Position numbers and translations under genes: made by a program
In this document: piece by piece, positions 48,221 through 56,548 of the stretch
Layout of the letters: the number at the start of each line of letters is the position of its first letter
Position numbering within the stretch: position 1 is the first letter of the stretch
Origin: Branchinecta lynchi
Lineage: Eukaryota; Arthropoda; Branchiopoda; Anostraca; Branchinectidae
Direction of reading: 5' to 3'
DNA length: 64,000 bases
NCBI GenBank assembly: GCA_023053575.1
Contig: JAKZAP010000013.1
Location: 2,800,001-2,864,000, forward strand
Notes under the pieces: model-generated
Databases searched by the model: none
What the model was told of the DNA's origin: nothing
The model's input: the letters and a program-made list of their open reading frames with translations, nothing else

Positions 48221-48913
48221 CTTAAAGGACCCCTCTTGCTTATTCTGCCTTTTACAATATACTTAGCTCCCATGTGGAATTATAAGCTTCTAAAATTCCC
48301 ACCTTGCTCCATTGTTTCGTTTCGTAACTACGAATTTTTTGCGTTTTTTCGGCCTTTCCGAGTTTTCCCGTCACCCAACGAAAAGCTTGCCAGAATCTTC
48401 AAGGTCCGCTGACAACTCTTTGACATATAAGGATGTGATAATCTTCCGTGTATTACTTCTTTTGTTTGCTTAGTTTCCCCACTTTTTAACCAAGGCACAT
48501 TCAGTTTTCAAATGTTTTGCGCCCAGCCGCCGCGCTGGAGAGCAGGAAGGCTGGATATAGTCGACACGCGCTAACAAGAGAATCGCTATTTTTAGGTGGA
48601 AAGTAATGGTATTACCCAAAACGCTTTTTCTGATTCATTTCATAGGGAAAAGATGAATTCTAGTAAGAGTTGTGCTTTAAGGGCTGTTGTTCAGTGGTCT
48701 GTTAGAATGATATCAAATGTGGACGGGTTCGGCAAAGACTGAACATCTGCAAGACCTGGTTATCTGTATAAAAAAGATCGACAAATATTCCCCTTTGAGA
48801 TCCCATTGAGACCTTTGGTCTTGTTCTTTTCTTTGTTTGTACTGCGTTATTCGTCATCCTGGTCATCCTAATCCGAAGATTGTTTGTCGCTGATGAATGA
48901 CTTTTTCTTGCAG
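48221..48913. other. Intron sequence
   Basis: It begins with CTTAAAGGACCCCTCTTGC, as at 37508. Nothing else is recognised before exon 13. Confidence 0.35.
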
Positions 48914-49123
48914 TATACAAATGACAAAAACAGCGAACACATGCTTGCTTTAACGGTCAACGACTTCGATGAATCCAAGTGGAAGTACATAAAAGCCACA
49001 GAGGAAGACATGGATAAGACGAGAGAAGAGATTGAACTGGAAGGAAAATACATTATTTGGCCAGTGGCAATTAATTACCTATTTATCCGAGAGTATCCGA
49101 CGCTAAAGAAATATCCTGTGACA
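48914..49123 (+). CDS. Apolipophorin-like gene, exon 13 (last in window)
   Basis: The acceptor is CTTTTTCTTGCAG and the donor GTGACA|GTAAGT; phase is 0 at both ends. It encodes 70 residues, charged and more helical in its middle (EEDMDKTREEIELEG) than the other exons, ending YLFIREYPTLKKYPVT. A strong donor follows, so another exon must lie beyond; the Maverick would then sit in the next intron. Confidence 0.72.
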
Positions 49124-49192
49124 GTAAGTATGTTTGCTGATCTTGGGCTCGAGAGCTAGAAAGCTTCAGGAGTGGGGAAAGAGTGTGCCAGG

Positions 49193-49362
49193 CAAGGCCG
49201 TATCCAGGGGGGGTTAGGGGGTTGACCCCCCCCCCCCCGAAAGATACAAAAATACTCATTTGTATAGGCTTTTCCCTCCGATCTATGTCTTTTTTGTACT
49301 TTTTTGTGCGATCCGCAGGCCAATCCCCCCCCCCCGGAAATAAATTCCTAGATACGGGCCTG
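49193..49362. mobile_element. hAT-type MITE, copy 2 (inverted), perfect 8-base target duplication
   Basis: CAAGGCCGTATCCAGG and CCTAGATACGGGCCTG are flanked by GTGCCAGG at 49185-49192 and 49363-49370. It is the reverse orientation of 11671-11861. Confidence 0.87.
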
Positions 49363-49457
49363 GTGCCAGGTCTTTATTGGAACATTTTACGTATCGATTT
49401 TGGGCTTCCCAGAAATTAAATTGCAGGATTATCACATACAACTTAAACTGCTTAATA

Positions 49458-49818
49458 CACTGTCAGAAGTTTCACAACAGACAACAGAAGGATGCGGGGT
49501 TTCAACAGACAATGCGTAACATACAGCACATGGGATGTTGTCTGCTGTGTTTGAAAATGTTATGCAGAACAAGCGTTGCATCAGGAGGAGCCGAAAAATC
49601 ACCAAAAAGAATTTGCTGAATTTTCCGACATCATGACGACAAACAAAAAAGTCAGTAGACGCTTTTCGGCTGCTTTTTGGCTCTTCCTGGCAATGCTTGT
49701 TCTGCATAACATTTTACGTTTTCCAACACAACAGACAACACTCCAAGTGTTGCCTGTTGCGCACTGTCTGTTGAAACCGCACATCCTTCTGTTGTCTGTT
49801 AAGAAACTTCTGACAGTG
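49458..49818. mobile_element. TA-flanked palindromic MITE, 361 bases
   Basis: CACTGTCAGAAGTTTC and GAAACTTCTGACAGTG are bordered by TA (49456-49457, 49819-49820). The inverted arms continue almost to the centre (ATGTTATGCAGAACAAGC / GCTTGTTCTGCATAACAT). Open frames inside are palindrome artefacts. Confidence 0.85.
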
Positions 49819-49856
49819 TAGGAGACGTTAATGCTCTTGATGACTATCTCTCCTTG

Positions 49857-50000
49857 CCGATGCAAAATCTACGGCCTCTCCGGGTACCTAGCGGAATAAA
49901 GGCAGAAGGGGTGTCACAGCTGCTCCCAAAGATCGCCGTGATTGCTTGACAAAGGATTTGAGTCGTTGAGTTTGAGTTATTACGGAGACGCTTACTCCTT
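49857..50000 (+). repeat. Dispersed repeat shared with 5491-5625
   Basis: CGGGTACCTAGCGGAA and CTGCTCCCAAAGATCG blocks occur in the same order as in the left copy. Confidence 0.5.
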
Positions 50001-50092
50001 CTGATAGGTAGATAGATAGATAAATCTTTTTATTCACCAACAACTTGTCATGGCTCACGGCAAATTTGTTCGTATAGTCATGGATACAACTT

Positions 50093-50396
50093 CCCGATGA
50101 AAAATTTGTAGCCTGTGTAGTAGTATGGTAGTAGTACGAAAACGTTGCATGTAATACTATGCAATAGCAAAGAATATTATGATTTAACGTGCCTCAGACT
50201 GGTCCAATCTTATGTAGTAGTATCCAGTAGCATCCTGTCTTGCCATAGTAGCATCCAGTCTTGCTAATAGTAGCATATAGTAGTATGTAGTAACACGGTA
50301 GCCTTGAAGTAGAAGCATGTAGTAGCATCGTTAGAAATGCATGCTACTTTTTCGTACAACTTCATAGTACTATTTTGAGATAAATTTTTCATCGGG
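50093..50396. mobile_element. GTAGTA-rich MITE, copy 2, 2-base target duplication
   Basis: CCCGATGAAAAATTTGT to AAATTTTTCATCGGG, bordered by TT on both sides; close match to 43720-44032. Confidence 0.82.
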
Positions 50397-50499
50397 TTAA
50401 TCATTATAGGCCTACGCATGTAGGGCTACAACGGTCATAAATAACATTGTAAATTTAAACTAGCAGCTCAGCTTATGCTTCGTTATACAACTTTAAAAA

Positions 50500-51164
50500 T
50501 GAAGGGACAAAACTCTTTGCAAACCTCTGGTGGGCAGATTTGATTGGCTGCAACTTTTCAACCGCAGTAGCTATCTTGCGAGGGAGCCTTTTTGTCAGCT
50601 TTTCAGAAGGGAAAATATTTGTGTGGATTTTGACACCAAACTCCATGCAGAGTTTCAGCCTTTATTCATTGTAAGGAGGCGATTCTTCCTGAGGGTCACT
50701 GGCCTATTTTCACTTAATCATATGGATAGAGCATTAGGTTGATAGGCTTTTTTCCTCACCGAGAAGAGGAGAAGCCATAGTCCCTCAGCTAATCATAACA
50801 GTAATATCGTTTGTTTAGCAGGTGCAGGTTGCATGGCCCGTGCATGCAGTTTTGCGAAGGATTTTAAAGCGGGTCTAAAAAAAGAGGAAATGAAAATAAT
50901 TTTAAATATGAGGTTAGATAGCTTGCCACTTGGTGAAAGAAGAAAGTATTTGGGAAGTGTTAGGGAGAAATCTGGTCCTTACTTTTGTCCAATGTGCGGT
51001 GAGGGAGATGAGGATCTAATTCATTTCATGTCTGGTTGTGATGAAATTGAGGATCTGAGGGAGGAAATTTTTAAGGGAGGGATTCATGGGAGGGAGTGGT
51101 TGGTAAATATTATGCGGAGTAGAGATTTTCTTAGTATAAGAAACTTGGCGAGGTTCCTCAGAAG
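50500..51164 (+). mobile_element. LINE C-terminal fragment
   Basis: From 50833 a frame encodes a zinc-binding C-terminus (FCPMCGEGDEDLIHFMSGCD; C-x2-C-H-C), as found after the reverse transcriptase of several LINE groups. Its last recognisable LINE residues are near SIRNLARFL. The frame then runs into what may be the left terminus of the Maverick. Confidence 0.55.
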
Positions 51165-51406
51165 TAGTTATATAAAGGGGCTCCCACTCCACCCTCCCCC
51201 CAATTTCAAAACCCCATTTTAACATCAATTTCTTAAATTTTAACATCCTTTTTACCAAATTAGCCCCCTTTTTAAGAACATTTTTATTTTCTTACTTCCA
51301 AAATATAGGATACAAGAAATGAGAATATTACCCTTTACTACATATAAAATACTACAATATACTACTACTTCTTTTTTTTTTACATTTTTCATTTTTTATT
51401 CAAATA

Positions 51407-51715
51407 TTACTGAGTAAACAGTTCTAAATCCACATATGTTTCTTTGTTCTTGTTTTCGCGTACAATAGGCTGCAAAACCAGATTTTTCTTTAAAAGTAAT
51501 TCGTTAGCAATGGCATTATATTTCTGTGTTATAAACAAATCACAGGGTTTGTCATTATGATTAATAACTACAACCAACTTATCACCATATTTTGTCTTAG
51601 CAATTCTCATTTTAACAATAGTATATTTCAATCCTAGAACTAGTTCTTCTTTCCTGATTGTCTCATTGTATTTATTCATTCTGATTGTATTCAAGACTTC
51701 CTTTGTGGACTCCAT
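51407..51715 (-). CDS. Small beta-rich Maverick protein (possible OB-fold, ssDNA-binding type)
   Basis: 102 residues. After a polar N-terminus, strands run LVLGLKYTIVKMRIAKTKYG, then KLVVVINH and DLFITQKY, ending acidic. The pattern K-Y-x-I-x-x-x-R-x-x-x-T-K-Y-G recurs in small genes of other Polintons and has a beta-barrel look, but I cannot assign a function. It is the last gene on the left and begins with CTAATAAATG. Confidence 0.6.
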   Translation of the reverse strand: MESTKEVLNTIRMNKYNETIRKEELVLGLKYTIVKMRIAKTKYGDKLVVVINHNDKPCDLFITQKYNAIANELLLKKNLVLQPIVRENKNKETYVDLELFTQ

Positions 51716-51752
51716 TTATTAGGGGATGATTTTATTAAATAAAAATCCAGGC

Positions 51753-53102
51753 TCACAAACTCACATACATATTTTTATTGATAATATCTAATGTAGCTTT
51801 TCTTTCATAATATATAACACAGTAAACATTATATGATACGGGTTGATTATCTTTCAACGTTAAACTTATTTCAATATCAGCAGTTGTTCCATTATATATA
51901 CTTGATTCGTGTTTGGAAACATCGAAACAGAATAGTGGATATACTTCTTTAAATTCTTCTATACTAACAACACTACCAGTATCAAATGCTAATTGCTTAT
52001 AGCCCAAATGTATGAACCTATTGTAAAGATTTGAGTATTTACATTTCTCATCGCTAAAGTCGCATTTGAGTGGTTCTTCAGGATATTTATCCCCATTAAT
52101 TCTAAGTTCTATGTCTGTTAAATTCATATGATCAAACACCATATTATTCATTAATTGATTGTTATGCTTTTCATTTTTCTGTAACATCACAACGATTTTT
52201 GTAGGACTATTTCTCTCAGACACAACTTTCCAGGTGTGCTCCTTATTCTGACTAACATCACTTTTATAACTATTACATGCTTCCCACATCAGATTATGCT
52301 TTTTATCCTTAGCAAGACCCTTTTCTAATTCACTCATCATTTCGATACTAGGAGCTACAATAGGGATCTTCCAGGATAAATACTCGATTACTACTTTGAA
52401 ATTAGTATTTCCATTTCTTATAATCATGTTGTTATCATCATTTCTTCTTAGAAATAATTTATGCGATGCACCTCTGAAGAATCGTTTGTTTCCTTTCAGA
52501 AATCCAAACAATTCTGATAATGGTAAATACATATTTACTAATTTACTGCTCTTTGTTCTGTTATATCTTTTTTCAAATCCTTTATTATAATTATTATTAT
52601 TTCTCAAACTGACTGTTCCACCCCCTGCTGCAGCCCCTGCAGTAAACGAAGCAATAACAGGATTAATTTCTTTTCCTTGATTATAATCCTTATACCAGAA
52701 ATGATTTCTTGCTGCACTTCTAGAATAATCATCAGAGTATTCAATCAACTTTGTAACGGTAGTTGTAATACCAACATGATTAATTTTTTCAACCGATTCA
52801 TCGTTTATTACATATTCAGCGGTACTGAATAAATTAAATCCATTGTTCGTCAAAGTAGCAATATCGGTTGCAGCTATATTATCTCCATTTTCTTTCACTA
52901 TTCTTACACTAACATCAAGATAACTTTCACTTGGATAAAACCAGGAATCTAATTTCTTCGTTACGAATTCAAACTCTGATTTATTAGATACATTCACATC
53001 TGTTTCTCGAATTTCTTTAAATTCGTATTTTACCACTGTATCATCCACAAGCGGTTCGTCAAATATATTCCATTGCGGACTGATAACTTTATTTACTGCC
53101 AT
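51753..53102 (-). CDS. Maverick major capsid protein (double jelly-roll)
   Basis: 449 residues, the usual size. It opens FDEPLVDDTVVKYEFKEIRE and contains LPLSELFGFLKGNKRFFRGA with HKLFLRRNDD, a block conserved in Polinton capsid proteins, then a second barrel-like half (MVFDHMNLTDIELRINGDKY, PVSYNVYCVIYYERKATLDI). In virions this protein would form the hexon-like capsomer. The start ATG is preceded by TATATAA. It lies between the small beta-rich gene and the pVI-like gene, a common Polinton order. Confidence 0.85.
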   Translation of the reverse strand: MAVNKVISPQWNIFDEPLVDDTVVKYEFKEIRETDVNVSNKSEFEFVTKKLDSWFYPSESYLDVSVRIVKENGDNIAATDIATLTNNGFNLFSTAEYVINDESVEKINHVGITTTVTKLIEYSDDYSRSAARNHFWYKDYNQGKEINPVIASFTAGAAAGGGTVSLRNNNNYNKGFEKRYNRTKSSKLVNMYLPLSELFGFLKGNKRFFRGASHKLFLRRNDDNNMIIRNGNTNFKVVIEYLSWKIPIVAPSIEMMSELEKGLAKDKKHNLMWEACNSYKSDVSQNKEHTWKVVSERNSPTKIVVMLQKNEKHNNQLMNNMVFDHMNLTDIELRINGDKYPEEPLKCDFSDEKCKYSNLYNRFIHLGYKQLAFDTGSVVSIEEFKEVYPLFCFDVSKHESSIYNGTTADIEISLTLKDNQPVSYNVYCVIYYERKATLDIINKNMYVSL

Positions 53103-53132
53103 TTATATAAGAAAGAAATTATTAAATAAAAC

Positions 53133-53489
53133 TTATTTCAGAATCTTTAATCCATTTCCAGTCATTAACGTTTTGATCAAGTCCTGACTTCTTTGATTTA
53201 AAATCCTTTTATTTGTACCGATAAGATCCTTCATCGATTTTTTGTTTCCAATTACATCAATGAGTTCCTTCTTGTTTACATCGATCAGATCTTTCCCATA
53301 TTCTATTGCTCTGTTTTTCAACAACTCAAATCTCGGTTTAATAATATTATTATACATTGACATAGCCCCATCTTTTATTTGTTTTGCTGACGTTTGAAAT
53401 AACTGGGAATTAACAATGTTTTTGAATACACTACCGATTCCACTTCCATACTGCCTTTTATAAAGTAATCGCTTATTATTAATCAACAT
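53133..53489 (-). CDS. Small basic Maverick protein, pVI-like candidate
   Basis: 118 residues, Lys-rich, with RQYGSGIGSVFKNIVNSQLF near the N-terminus, an amphipathic helix of the type seen in adenovirus pVI-like proteins, followed by predicted helices. It lies between the two capsid genes, where such a cement or membrane-active protein is expected. Identity rests on position and composition. The ATG is preceded by CTATAA. Confidence 0.55.
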   Translation of the reverse strand: MLINNKRLLYKRQYGSGIGSVFKNIVNSQLFQTSAKQIKDGAMSMYNNIIKPRFELLKNRAIEYGKDLIDVNKKELIDVIGNKKSMKDLIGTNKRILNQRSQDLIKTLMTGNGLKILK

Positions 53490-53521
53490 TTATAGGTAAA
53501 TAATTTTATTTCACTAATCCT

Positions 53522-54244
53522 TTAAGCTTTTCTTAAATGCAGCACGTATCCAACGTTATCACCATTCAAATCGATAGGTCTTCCCAACTGATCAGTAATT
53601 GTCATTCTCAAGGAGTAAATAAAGTCTTTTGTATTAATAGGAAGGTAGATTAATTGTCTAGGATTCTCAACAATTTGACAACCCGGTTCTGTATTAGGAA
53701 CAAATGTCCAAATGACATCTGATTTACTTTTGTTTACGATAGAACTGTTTACGAGAGAGCAGTGAATTTGAATTTTATCAACGCTTCTTGTTATATTCGG
53801 AAGCTTTGTACCTTCATTGATTTTCTTAGATATCTCACTATCCTTCTCAAATCCTAAAATCTGACACAAGTCACTATTAAATCTAAACACATATTTTTCT
53901 TGTAATAGTATGACAAATCTCATAGATGCTGGATTGGATGAAATTACAATAGGACATTTATCTTTTGGGGTATCAAAATACTGACACAAAAAATAATTCA
54001 AACAATCATCGTTATACATCCCATTAGGAATAGTAACATTCATCCATTCTGTTGCATTATTATCTTCATCTTTCCTGTATTGAAATGTATTATTTCCAAA
54101 TTTATCACTTATATTATGCCATGAATACCACAAAGTACACTGATTCAAACCTATTTCATAACCCCAATTACGATTCAATTCGATTGGTTGACTAAATGTT
54201 ATATCAATGATACTTTCATTACCTTCAATGTTTAACAACACCAT
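53522..54244 (-). CDS. Maverick minor capsid (penton) protein
   Basis: 240 residues. The pattern WGYEIGLNQCTLWYSWHNIS, WMNVTIPNGMYNDDCLNYFL and the C-terminal MTITDQLGRPIDLNGDNVGY matches the single-jelly-roll penton protein of Polintons. It would occupy the capsid vertices. The reading frame is complete, with CTAATAA directly before the ATG. Confidence 0.82.
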   Translation of the reverse strand: MVLLNIEGNESIIDITFSQPIELNRNWGYEIGLNQCTLWYSWHNISDKFGNNTFQYRKDEDNNATEWMNVTIPNGMYNDDCLNYFLCQYFDTPKDKCPIVISSNPASMRFVILLQEKYVFRFNSDLCQILGFEKDSEISKKINEGTKLPNITRSVDKIQIHCSLVNSSIVNKSKSDVIWTFVPNTEPGCQIVENPRQLIYLPINTKDFIYSLRMTITDQLGRPIDLNGDNVGYVLHLRKA

Positions 54245-54247
54245 TTA

Positions 54248-54471
54248 TTAGAAATATTTTTTATATATTGAATTGTAATATCTCTTCGTAAGAAATTTAT
54301 TTCGCATTAACGAATCCAAAATATCAATAGCTTCATTTCTCACCTCATCAGATGTATTTCCGTTTACTCTGCTACCTATCAAAGTGTATAGTTTTGAAAT
54401 CATTTCATCACAATTCATAAATACTCCAGTTCCTTGTTGGTTGACTAATGGGAAATAGGTTTGAATGGTTT
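54248..54471 (-). pseudogene. C-terminal continuation of the coiled-coil gene after the stop codon
   Basis: It is in the same frame as 54472-55077. KTIQTYFPLVNQQGTGVF leads into an internal Met (54416-54418) and EAIDILDSLMRNKFLTKRYY, ending YKKYF. Related Polinton proteins end in the same helical style. It either marks inactivation of the gene or, less likely, needs readthrough. The internal ATG lacks the TAA signal. Confidence 0.6.
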
Positions 54472-55077
54472 TTAACCTATTCTTGTATTCTTTAAAAATT
54501 CAATGTGTTTATCATACTTACTAGAACTATAACTTTTACTTTTCATACCACCATAACTTTGACTTATAGATGTTAAATAATTCAGAGCCCCATCTATTTC
54601 GTTATGATGCTTAAGGTAATAATGAGGCATTTTAAAATAATTATCGGTACCATTCCAGTCATCTTTATATTTTAAATTAATTTGATTTAATAATTCCACA
54701 TCAATATTTAAGTTTAGATTTACGTCATATGGTTGTTCTAGATTGGGTTCTATAGCATGAGTGGGAGCTCGACTCGATTCCTCTGAAGTAGTGGTCTGTA
54801 AAGCTGTTTTAAATGTATCACCTAATCTTAAAAACCGTCTTCTTGAATTATTATCACCTTCCTGTAGTTTATTAATTATCGTTTCAGCGTTCTCTTGTAA
54901 TTTTTTGATGGTATCTTTAGTGTTTTCTTTTTGTGCTATAATAACTGGAGCGTTTAACTCTGAAGCATATTCCCGAAATCCTGCCTTCTCCATCTCATTT
55001 TGTTGAACCTTTCTTCTCTGAACTTCTCTGTTCTTCACTATTTCCGATAACATATCACTCAAGCGTCTTGAATCCAT
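54472..55077 (-). CDS. Maverick coiled-coil protein of unknown function, ended by an in-frame stop
   Basis: 201 residues. The N-terminal half is charged and helical (VKNREVQRRKVQQNEMEKAG, DTIKKLQENAETIINKLQEG), suggesting a coiled coil; the second half has WNGTDNYFKMPHYYLKHHNE. The same frame stays open after the TAA at 54472 for about 75 codons, with recognisable family-like C-terminal sequence, so this looks like the N-terminal part of a longer protein. The start has TATATAA before ATG. Confidence 0.65.
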   Translation of the reverse strand: MDSRRLSDMLSEIVKNREVQRRKVQQNEMEKAGFREYASELNAPVIIAQKENTKDTIKKLQENAETIINKLQEGDNNSRRRFLRLGDTFKTALQTTTSEESSRAPTHAIEPNLEQPYDVNLNLNIDVELLNQINLKYKDDWNGTDNYFKMPHYYLKHHNEIDGALNYLTSISQSYGGMKSKSYSSSKYDKHIEFLKNTRIG

Positions 55078-55093
55078 TTATATACAACTAATT

Positions 55094-56065
55094 TTATTTC
55101 ATAATAAATTTTGAAAGTTCTTTTTCATAAAACCCTCCTTGAATTAATTCCCCACTTTTGTCAGATATTTCATAAGTAATGGGAATGGTAGGTCTGATGG
55201 TTGCTATCTGAAATACTTCATCCGTATAATTAGGTAAATATCCTTTATCGAAAATACTTTTTTCTTTTTTAATTCTGACTAAATCCCCTACTTTGACGTT
55301 TCCTGTGATTTTGTAGTCATCTACTGGAGGAAACAGAGCACTAAAAACCTTTTTCTGATTAACCTTTTTACTAGCATCAACTGGTTTCATTTGTATCGAA
55401 CGGTGGTACGAGTTATTATAATTATTTACGAATACAGGTAAAATATCAATCCAATTAGTAGTGCTATTGTGAGTGAAATATTTCCATAGCTTTTCTTTTA
55501 GCGTTCTATTGAATCGTTCCACGATTTGTGCTTTCAGTTCACTTTCCGATGCAAACCAGTGAACGTTATTATTTTTCAAAAAAGATTGAACATTTCTCAT
55601 AACAAATTCCTTACCTTTATCAGTTTGTAACTTTCTAGGAATTCTTTCTTTAAATATATGACTGAATGCGTTTATTATTCCAGCACCCGTTTTGTCTTTC
55701 AGAGGGATACACCAAGCATATTTACTAAAGCAATCAATAACAGTTAAAATGTAATTTGTTTTATTATTTTCTTTTTTATATTTCTGCATGTCAACTAAAT
55801 CAGCTTGCCATTGCTCATCAACATAGTGAACATACACTCGCCTCCTTTCAAAGTTATGATAGGAAGGTTTGTGTAACGTATACACATTCTCATTTTGCAA
55901 CACATTTTTTATTTTATCTTTAGAAACGTTCACTCCATTTTCTTTTAATTTTCTGTAAATATCATCCACACCTGAATAATTAGAATAATACGTCTTTAAA
56001 ATATCTGTTTCTGCGTTGAGGTTTTTTTTAAAAAGCGATTTTTCCTCGATCCGCAAATAACACAA
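55094..56065 (-). CDS. Maverick retroviral-type integrase (DDE), no ATG of its own
   Basis: About 324 residues in frame. The catalytic triad is D89 (QWQADLVD), D149 (LQTDKGKEF) and E183 (IVERFNRT), preceded by a helical N-domain (SGVDDIYRKLKENGVNVS, YTLHKP) and followed by the C-terminal beta domain (VKVGDLVRIKKEKSIF). It inserts the element into chromosomal DNA. There is no ATG upstream of the catalytic domain and no TAAATG signal. The 5' end overlaps the zinc-ribbon gene in the -1 frame with a T5A8 run in the overlap (56022-56034). Start coordinates are therefore uncertain. Confidence 0.85.
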   Translation of the reverse strand: MCYLRIEEKSLFKKNLNAETDILKTYYSNYSGVDDIYRKLKENGVNVSKDKIKNVLQNENVYTLHKPSYHNFERRRVYVHYVDEQWQADLVDMQKYKKENNKTNYILTVIDCFSKYAWCIPLKDKTGAGIINAFSHIFKERIPRKLQTDKGKEFVMRNVQSFLKNNNVHWFASESELKAQIVERFNRTLKEKLWKYFTHNSTTNWIDILPVFVNNYNNSYHRSIQMKPVDASKKVNQKKVFSALFPPVDDYKITGNVKVGDLVRIKKEKSIFDKGYLPNYTDEVFQIATIRPTIPITYEISDKSGELIQGGFYEKELSKFIMK

Positions 56066-56163
56066 TTCCGTTTTAGCATTGGAACATTATTTTTTTGTGA
56101 CACTGCCTTAAACATTGATTCAGTGTCAGTGCTCTTTTTACATTTCATACAATAAATCTCCAT
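55996..56163 (-). CDS. Small zinc-ribbon protein overlapping the integrase gene
   Basis: 55 residues, not long enough for usual gene lists. MEIYCMKCKKSTDTES and KRNCVICGSRKNRF give two C-x2-C knuckles about 25 residues apart, like the DUF5679-type zinc ribbons of adenovirus- and Polinton-related elements. The ATG has CTAATAA in front, as the other genes of the element do. The zero frame ends at 55996 (TAA) after passing a slippery TTTTTAAAAAAAA run from which the integrase frame is -1. Confidence 0.75.
   Translation of the reverse strand: MEIYCMKCKKSTDTESMFKAVSQKNNVPMLKRNCVICGSRKNRFLKKTSTQKQIF
56023..56032 (-). other. Candidate -1 frameshift site between zinc ribbon and integrase
   Basis: On the minus strand, T TTA AAA (56026-56032) and A AAA AAA (56023-56029) are in zero-frame register with the zinc-ribbon gene. 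The integrase is in the -1 frame. Inference only. Confidence 0.45.
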
Positions 56164-56180
56164 TTATTAGAAAACAATTT

Positions 56181-56525
56181 TTATAAACGAAAAGCTACCA
56201 ACTTCATTTTGCGCTTAATGTAGGAAATACAGTGAAGTCCACAGTTTAATTCATCTATATTTTGAACAGCAAGATTTTCATAAGCTATTTTTTTCTTTGA
56301 AGTTTTTAGATATTTAACTATTTCTTTTCCTGGAGGAATACCGAAAGAATCGAAAAATTCGACATAGGGGGATTCAGGTAGATTACAATAGGCAACCCAA
56401 TGTGTTCCAGGCATTCCACGTTTGTCATAGTTGATTACACCACATTCCGAATCGTTTATATGTTTGGGTAGCGTATCTAAAGAGAACACACCTCTAAACT
56501 GTGGTATACTCCCTAATGCATCCAT
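56181..56525 (-). CDS. Maverick adenain-like cysteine protease
   Basis: 114 residues from the first Met. FRGVFSLDTLP and the catalytic set H42 (PGTHWVAY), D59 (FFDSFGIPP), Q88 and C95 (NCGLHC) match the adenovirus protease family. It would cleave capsid precursors. It is the only complete gene besides integrase without the TAAATG signal. Its frame is open upstream of this Met to the A AAA AAC heptamer at 56582-56588 in the preceding gene, and family proteins usually have some residues before the F-x-G-V block, so the true N-terminus may lie upstream. Confidence 0.85.
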   Translation of the reverse strand: MDALGSIPQFRGVFSLDTLPKHINDSECGVINYDKRGMPGTHWVAYCNLPESPYVEFFDSFGIPPGKEIVKYLKTSKKKIAYENLAVQNIDELNCGLHCISYIKRKMKLVAFRL

Positions 56526-56548
56526 AATATCAAAATTGGTTAGAGGTC

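Larger units (their letters stand above)
2213..49123 (+). other. Split host gene: large lipid transfer protein (apolipophorin-like), 13 exons, partial
   Basis: Thirteen exons with AG/GT borders join without a phase conflict (0-1, 1-0, 0-0, 0-0, 0-0, 0-2, 2-0, 0-0, 0-0, 0-2, 2-2, 2-0, 0-0) and total 3120 bases, or 1040 codons. The protein is rich in short amphipathic strands, with a recurring module of the form T-P-F/W, about six residues, then a V-D-L-like strand (VTPFSTIPHVDL, RTPWEQYENGGL, VTPWKSFEKADV, STPFENVETIDL). This resembles the beta-rich region of apolipophorins, apoB and crustacean lipoproteins, which carry lipid in haemolymph. No signal peptide, vitellogenin N-domain or vWF-D domain is in the window, so both ends lie outside. 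Introns reach about 11.8 kb (23200-35188). The family call is from pattern and composition; vitellogenin or clotting-protein relatives are alternatives. Confidence 0.7.

Noticed and set aside
49432..49865. Overlapping 80-90-codon open frames on both strands
   Set aside because: They lie inside the palindromic TA-flanked MITE and mirror each other.
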